From positions 1,635,262-1,699,261 of the forward strand of contig NC_018338.1 in NCBI RefSeq assembly GCF_000234665.1: 64,000 nucleotides of DNA, written 5' to 3'. The notes under the pieces are model-generated. The model saw nothing but the letters and a program-made list of their open reading frames with translations. It was not told the DNA's origin and searched no databases. Shown here one piece after another: positions 59,024 through 64,000 of the stretch. This stretch comes from Leishmania mexicana MHOM/GT/2001/U1103 (taxonomy: Eukaryota > Euglenozoa > Kinetoplastea > Trypanosomatida > Trypanosomatidae). A program made the position numbers and the translations under genes. The stretch's first letter is position 1. Each line of letters starts with the position of its first letter.

Positions 59024-61801
59024 ATGGACAAGATAAAGGAAGCGTTTAGCCGACTGGACAAGTTCTCCCTGGAGAATGCTAACCGACTGTGCACGGAAGT
59101 GGAGCGTATCGAGGAAACACTTCTCAGCAGCTCAGGCGATGCCGAACGCAAGAGCAAGCTGATCGATGCCTCCCTTCAGCACATGCGGGAGCTTACCGAA
59201 GTGCTCGTCTGGATGGACGGCAACCACCACGAGTGGTTTGAGCGGGTGCTGGAGCGCGACGTCATGAACACGCTCGAGCGCCTAGTCACCAATGGTCTAA
59301 TGCCGTCGTCTGTGAAACAGCAGAGCCTGCAGAGTGTCACAGTCATGTTGCAGAACCTGTCGCGGACGTCGTCGCTCTACTACCTCTGCAGCAACAATCA
59401 CATCAATCGCATGGTCGCCGTCGAGTTCGACATTCACGATGACGAATTTGTCTCGTTGTACGTGTCCTTCCTGAAGTCTTTAGCCCTGCGGTGTACACCC
59501 GACACAGTGCAACTCTTCTTTGAAGCACAGGACAAGGCCTTTCCGCTCTGGGATCGAGCTGTGCGGCTGCTGGGCTCGGAGGATGTCATGGTGCGCACCG
59601 CCGCCAAGCAGATCATCATCACAATCGCACAGTTACAGGATACGGCGGTGTCTGCCTTCATAGGCGCGTCCATTGCTGACGTCTTTCGAAGTGTACTGCA
59701 CTTCGTGAATGCGCAGATCGTGCGCCTTGCAGCACATGTTCCGTCCTGGATCTCCCTGCAAGGGATGGGGAGTTTCGCACGTGCGTCCAGCGACCCCAGC
59801 GTAGCGGTTTTCTCCTTCTCCTCCGATGCTGCTGCGACAGCGCCGCCCCCTGCCGCTCGTGCCCCCCGAGTGGTGAACACTCGTGTGCTGACAATGCAGC
59901 TGGAGGACCTGGAGGACGAGCTGCTCTATATAAATGATCTTTGTCGCACACCAGTGTCCAACGCGGGTACGCAAGCGGCGGCGGTGACGCAGCGAGTTCT
60001 CTTTCCACGCTTCCGCGGCACCATCGAGGATGAGGTGAATTCTGCCGGCATCGCCTTCGACTCCTCGGTGGCGAGTGTGACGTGCGCCAAGTACCCAGCG
60101 CTTAGTGTTCAACCCAGCGGCTCGTATGCCCCTGCGTGTGTTGTGTTGGCGTTCCTCTTTTATTGGTCACAGGTGAACACCGATGCTTGCGTTGCCGCCG
60201 CGTTAGTGGACTTCTTCTTGAAGCCGCTCCACTCATCCTCCGGCACCTCGCGCTTCACCGTAGTGTCCATGGTGTTGGAGTCCACACGCGTGGACCTGCA
60301 TGAGCCGGTGGTTGCCGTCTGTCGGCACGCGCTTTCGCGCACAAGACCGCAGCCCACCTCATCGGCTTCACCTTCACCCCCGCTGCGCTTCCCCAGCTCA
60401 CTTGGTCAGTTCTTCTACATCGAAACACCGTACCAGAAAACGGGGATGGTGCTGATCGGTGGTCCAGGCTCTACGATTCCGCCCCCAAAGGAGAAGCTCG
60501 TTCAGAAAGTGTGGCCATCGCTGCGGACGGACACCCCCACTGCATTCGTGTCCCTTATCCCTCACCTCGTTGCCGCGCTTTATACCCAAGTGAAGTACTT
60601 CCAGGCAACTCGACTCAGCTGCGTGACCGCCTCGCTGTCGTTGCTGCTCGATGTGATTCCAAGTGCGGCGCCAGGCAAGGCCGATTGGGCAAATGTGTAC
60701 CTTGAGATGATGAAGCTGGTGCAGCGTCTCTTGCTGGACTGCGCGAAGCAGTACGCCTCGGTGATACAGAAGATAGTGCAGGAGCAGAAGGATGCGGACA
60801 GTGTGGTGCCACTCTCTCGCATTTCCTTCCGCGACATCGAGCCGGTGGAGGAGGAGGCACCGCTGCCGATCCAAGACCCCTACGCGCCGATGTTTCTGAA
60901 GCTGAAGGAAGCCGCAATGTGGATGGAGACGGCAGAACAGGCGCGTTTGCCGCTGCCGGAGACGGCGGTTAAGCACAACAGCAAGAAGGACCTGTACCTT
61001 TTTTTCCCCGCCTTTCCTCTTCTGTTGACGGATGAGTGCAGTCTCATCCTGAGCGCGTGGCCACCACTCCTCTCAAGATCCTACCAGCAGCCGCGTGAGG
61101 CGGCACAGTGGACAATCGCGTACCACGCTCTGCAGGACAGCATCGCTCGCGCTTTTGACTACTCAACTCGCTCGCCGGTGTCGGATGCGGAGTGTGAGCT
61201 GAATCTGTATCTCATTTTTCTCTTGATGCGGCGTGCGTTTGTGTGTCGCACCCAAGGGAACGGAGCGGACCTGCTGCAAACAACACTTCGGCAGCTTTCG
61301 CCTCAGCACACGCAATCGATGCACTTCACCTTGTCTAACGCAACTACGGAGCTCTCGATTCGGTGCGAGATAACCAGCGAGTGGCACTCGGACAGCCAAG
61401 CGCCTCTCATCGCCCCACCGGGAACGCCGGTCTGCATGGTGCTTCCTTCGGTGACCGCCGGTAAGGAGGGGAGGGAGTTACTCTTTTTGGAAATTCCCAT
61501 CAGCGTTCCGGAGAGGGTGCGGTCGCAAGAGCTGCTAACAGGCGAGTACAAGCGGCGTGTTCTCTGCAGCTTAGATCTCGCCTTTGTCGGCATCGCTATC
61601 CACCCGCTGTACCCTTTTAAGGTCGTGCTGTCCTACCAGTTTCCGGGGCACTTGATGCAGCTGCACCTCGTCACAGCCGGGGCGGTGATGGCGCGGATGA
61701 TGGTGACGGACGTGGAGAAGGCGGCCAACGAGTGCCGCCAGCGCGGTGCATCTTTCTGCTTTGGCATAATGAACTACAGGAGTGCCCTTGTCGACGAGTA
61801 G
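59024..61801 (+). CDS. CLEC16A-like protein (FPL domain)
   Basis: A 925-residue protein. Residues about 48-195 match the FPL domain: an LTEVLVWMDGNHHEWFERVLER block, an SLYYLCSNNHINRMVAVEFD block (about 115-134) and a DDEFVSLYVSFLKSLALR block, all in the order seen in CLEC16A/Ema/GOP-1. The C-terminal 700 residues are less conserved, with Pro/Ala-rich insertions at about 260-285 and 440-470. Animal CLEC16A is an endosomal protein acting in endosome maturation and mitophagy with ubiquitin ligases. The ATG at 59024 starts the conserved N-terminus. The frame's 121-codon upstream extension is leader-like (HTHTHH repeats from a CA microsatellite). Confidence 0.88.
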   Translation: MDKIKEAFSRLDKFSLENANRLCTEVERIEETLLSSSGDAERKSKLIDASLQHMRELTEVLVWMDGNHHEWFERVLERDVMNTLERLVTNGLMPSSVKQQSLQSVTVMLQNLSRTSSLYYLCSNNHINRMVAVEFDIHDDEFVSLYVSFLKSLALRCTPDTVQLFFEAQDKAFPLWDRAVRLLGSEDVMVRTAAKQIIITIAQLQDTAVSAFIGASIADVFRSVLHFVNAQIVRLAAHVPSWISLQGMGSFARASSDPSVAVFSFSSDAAATAPPPAARAPRVVNTRVLTMQLEDLEDELLYINDLCRTPVSNAGTQAAAVTQRVLFPRFRGTIEDEVNSAGIAFDSSVASVTCAKYPALSVQPSGSYAPACVVLAFLFYWSQVNTDACVAAALVDFFLKPLHSSSGTSRFTVVSMVLESTRVDLHEPVVAVCRHALSRTRPQPTSSASPSPPLRFPSSLGQFFYIETPYQKTGMVLIGGPGSTIPPPKEKLVQKVWPSLRTDTPTAFVSLIPHLVAALYTQVKYFQATRLSCVTASLSLLLDVIPSAAPGKADWANVYLEMMKLVQRLLLDCAKQYASVIQKIVQEQKDADSVVPLSRISFRDIEPVEEEAPLPIQDPYAPMFLKLKEAAMWMETAEQARLPLPETAVKHNSKKDLYLFFPAFPLLLTDECSLILSAWPPLLSRSYQQPREAAQWTIAYHALQDSIARAFDYSTRSPVSDAECELNLYLIFLLMRRAFVCRTQGNGADLLQTTLRQLSPQHTQSMHFTLSNATTELSIRCEITSEWHSDSQAPLIAPPGTPVCMVLPSVTAGKEGRELLFLEIPISVPERVRSQELLTGEYKRRVLCSLDLAFVGIAIHPLYPFKVVLSYQFPGHLMQLHLVTAGAVMARMMVTDVEKAANECRQRGASFCFGIMNYRSALVDE

Positions 61802-62446
61802 GGCAAAGAAGACAGCCCTACGGAGTAGATCGTCTTTCGAGGAGTGCAGTGGGTGAGGTGGTCAACATGCATGCACCCCCCCCTCTCTCCACCCTTCTCG
61901 ATATCCGCTGTTCAGAAAAGAGAGAGAAGCGGTGTTTGTCATTTTTTGAAATCTTCGAGAAATGTGCAGAAACACATCATCACCGTTGCTGAGGCCGATG
62001 GTGCGGAAAAACGCTTCGGCATGGACACAGCCCCCTCACCTCCATCACTATTACCCCACCGAGCCGCACGTCGTGCGTTTGTGTGCCGACGCACAGCGCA
62101 CCCACATGCCTATCCTCTCATCTCACTCGGACGCACGCGCAAGCACTTCATGTGCGTCTGTATCGGATCATATCCCCAACGAGACAGCCGCGGTGAGCCT
62201 CCCACAGGAGGACGCGCGCGCCTTCCGCAGAGAACCTCATCCCTTCCTCTCTCTCCCCCTCCATCACGCATAAATCTTTGCCCCCTACTTGTTTGGGGCG
62301 GAGGCACATCTCGCCCACATATCAGTTCTTCAGTCGCCTTCACTGACGTCAAGCACAACCCGGCACGAACCTTCGCCCCGCCCCCCTTTCCAAGGTGTTT
62401 CCCTCACGTTTGTTTTCTTGTGGCTGCGTTTCTCTTCTTCTTTGTC

Positions 62447-62480
62447 GTGTGTGTGTGTGTGTGCGTGTGTGTGTGTGTGC
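62447..62480 (+). repeat. GT microsatellite
   Basis: Nearly pure GT dinucleotides with two GTGC interruptions. Confidence 0.85.
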
Positions 62481-63046
62481 GTGCGCACGTCTCTTTTAAG
62501 GAACACTCTGCCCTGCGGTGTAGACGTGTGCGTCAACGGCGGACTCTCCATCGCTTCGGTTTCGCGCTCGAAGCGGCCTCCTCCGGTGTCCTAGCAGAAT
62601 TCTTTGTTTTGTCACGACGCTGCGCGTGTGCGTTGGCGACCGCACACCTTCACAGCCCGCGTAGACCGTCGAGAAACCGAGGAACCCCCACGCAAGCCCA
62701 CATTGCCCACCCTCACCAAGGTAAAAGAGCAAACTGCCAGAAGCAAAAGCAGAGAAAACACGCACAGGACATACACACACACAGACAGACACGCGAGCGT
62801 GTCGGCAGTCGCCCCACGTGCGTGTTCTTTATACTTTTAACGGTTTCCTCTTCAACCCTCCGTGATTTTTTGATTGTGTTCTCTCTCTCTCCTCCCTCCT
62901 CGTGGACAACGCATCTTCCTTTTGTTGTTGTTGATGTTCATGTTCATGTTCGTCTCTGACGCTGACATCCTCTCGCCATCGTCGTCGTTGTCATAGACCG
63001 TAACTCGTACAAGAAAGGAGGAAAGAGGAAAGGCGAAAGTGTCTGG

Positions 63047-63074
63047 CCTCCCTCCTCCCTCCTCCCTCCTCCCT
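63047..63074 (+). repeat. Pyrimidine minisatellite (CCTCCCT unit)
   Basis: About four copies of a seven-base C/T unit, in the spacer before the last CDS; it could act in splicing of that gene. Confidence 0.8.
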
Positions 63075-63306
63075 CATCTCTCTGAAAGCATGGTTAGACA
63101 CCCATAGAATAGACTCGTAGCTGTTCCGTCCTCAAACACAGGCAGGCACTCACGTCGACTCCGTCCGTTTTCGCCCCTTCCGCTCCCTGTGATACCAACG
63201 GTGCGTCCTGCACAAGTCGGCAGTATAGCCCATCACGCAAGCAATCGCGAACAGCGTGACCCTTCCCCCACCCAACATCATTCTTTACCCAGTGCTCCTC
63301 GTCCCC

Positions 63307-64000
63307 ATGAAGGCCGCCACTGCATTCGTCGTGGGGGACATTGTCCTGCCGCTGCCTCGCGCATTCTCTGTTTTCGAGGATCAGCTGGTGCTGCCGGATG
63401 GCATCACGGTGCGCCACGGCGATGACTTCAATGTCACCATCATCAGCCACTTCCTCGTCGCCGTGAAGCCCTTAAGCGCTGATGCGGAGATCGTCGTGAA
63501 TTTCAACTTGTGCTTCTACGACCTGCTCAAGTCGAGCATGTCGCCAGCAACGCCGGCGAGCGAGGGGGGAGAGACGCACACGCCGAAGGCGAAGTCAGCA
63601 CACACCTTCGAGCGCCCCGTTGTGCCAGGCTTCCGCTATCTCGAGGAGGAGGCCAAGCAGGAGCTCTACCGCCTCGCCGATGAGCAGGTGCGGCAGCAGG
63701 CCATCGACGACGGCTTCCTCCCCCGCGGCAGCGACGAGGGCCAGCTGGCGGTGGTGCGGGCGAAGGCTGGCGAGCCAGTGGCGGTCAGCACCAAAGAGCA
63801 TGAAGAAGGTGACGTCGTCTTCGAGACGACCGGCGTGCCGCTGCCATTCCCGATTCGCAGCACTGTCGAGCTGCCGGGCGACTTGCACCTGCGGTTGACA
63901 GGCGGATCTGAGTTTCTGCAGCACTCCTGCCTCCCGAGCGTTCGCCTCGAGATCGACGGTGCGCACATCCGCGGCATTGCCCTGCGCGCCATCGAGGCAG
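63307..64000 (+). CDS. Hypothetical protein, 3' end outside window
   Basis: An open frame starts with the ATG at 63307 and runs to the last base without a stop (231 codons visible). The sequence is protein-like with strongly GC-ending codons: a hydrophobic N-terminal strand region (TAFVVGDIVLPLPRAFSVFE), beta-rich segments (DDFNVTIISHFLVAVKPL), a Ser/Thr/Glu-rich loop at about 78-100, a charged helix (YLEEEAKQELYRLADEQVRQ) and further strands. No family is recognised. The CDS is easily missed because it lacks a stop inside the window. Confidence 0.8.
   Translation, partial: MKAATAFVVGDIVLPLPRAFSVFEDQLVLPDGITVRHGDDFNVTIISHFLVAVKPLSADAEIVVNFNLCFYDLLKSSMSPATPASEGGETHTPKAKSAHTFERPVVPGFRYLEEEAKQELYRLADEQVRQQAIDDGFLPRGSDEGQLAVVRAKAGEPVAVSTKEHEEGDVVFETTGVPLPFPIRSTVELPGDLHLRLTGGSEFLQHSCLPSVRLEIDGAHIRGIALRAIEA

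Larger units (their letters stand above)
61802..63306 (+). other. Spacer before the last CDS
   Basis: No supported gene. A GT repeat lies at 62447-62480, a CCTCCCT minisatellite at 63047-63074 and pyrimidine-rich sequence at 62370-62445 and 62880-62900. The exact splice acceptor is not clear. Confidence 0.5.

Overview
The window looks like nuclear chromosomal DNA of a trypanosomatid, most probably Leishmania or a close relative. Every protein gene I can support lies on the + strand. The coding parts are intronless, the spacers are long (0.5 to 5.4 kb) and rich in pyrimidines on the + strand, and many starts are preceded by a polypyrimidine tract plus AG, the signature of spliced-leader trans-splicing. 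This is the usual layout of one directional polycistronic transcription unit. No tRNA, rRNA, CRISPR, insertion sequence or bacterial-type operon was seen. A run of 100 N at 33213-33312 marks an assembly gap.

Layout. 1-13 kb: a PGAP1-like GPI inositol deacylase (cut by the window start), the catalytic subunit of DNA polymerase epsilon, and a small 3CxxC/ZAR1-like zinc protein. 13-20 kb: a Nopp140-like nucleolar phosphoprotein with acidic/basic tandem repeats and an RGG tail, an axonemal ZMYND12/TAX-1-type TPR protein, and the ESCRT-III protein CHMP1. 22-30 kb: a LAT/PUT-type polyamine or amino-acid permease, the mitochondrial phosphate carrier, and an unknown 238-aa protein. 30-40 kb: a single CCCH zinc-finger gene between very long spacers, the longest gene-poor part of the window. 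39-46 kb: SmF, the Hsp90 co-chaperone p23, and an ARL2BP/BART-domain protein. 45-58 kb: a 1482-aa proline/serine-rich four-helix membrane protein, APC11, a probable mitochondrial one-helix membrane protein, an Mpo1-like (DUF962) dioxygenase, and a possible Kaptin-like protein. 59-64 kb: a CLEC16A-like FPL-domain protein and a final unknown CDS cut by the window end.

The genes do not form one pathway. They are housekeeping genes in a co-transcribed cluster, so regulation is expected to be post-transcriptional, through UTRs.

The most notable non-genic signal is a 464-bp repeat present twice in direct orientation (35295-35758 and 58107-58570). The copies are about 98% identical with no indel, every difference is a transition, both are followed by an A-rich stretch, and both lie downstream of a stop codon where a 3' UTR should be. 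This fits a SIDER-type retroposon, but the identity is unusually high for that family. Other points are two strong stem-loops in probable 3' UTRs, an approximately 80-residue insertion in the polymerase-epsilon catalytic half, an in-frame 100-codon extension beyond a TGA stop, and a pair of frame-shifted small ORFs near 50.1-50.5 kb.
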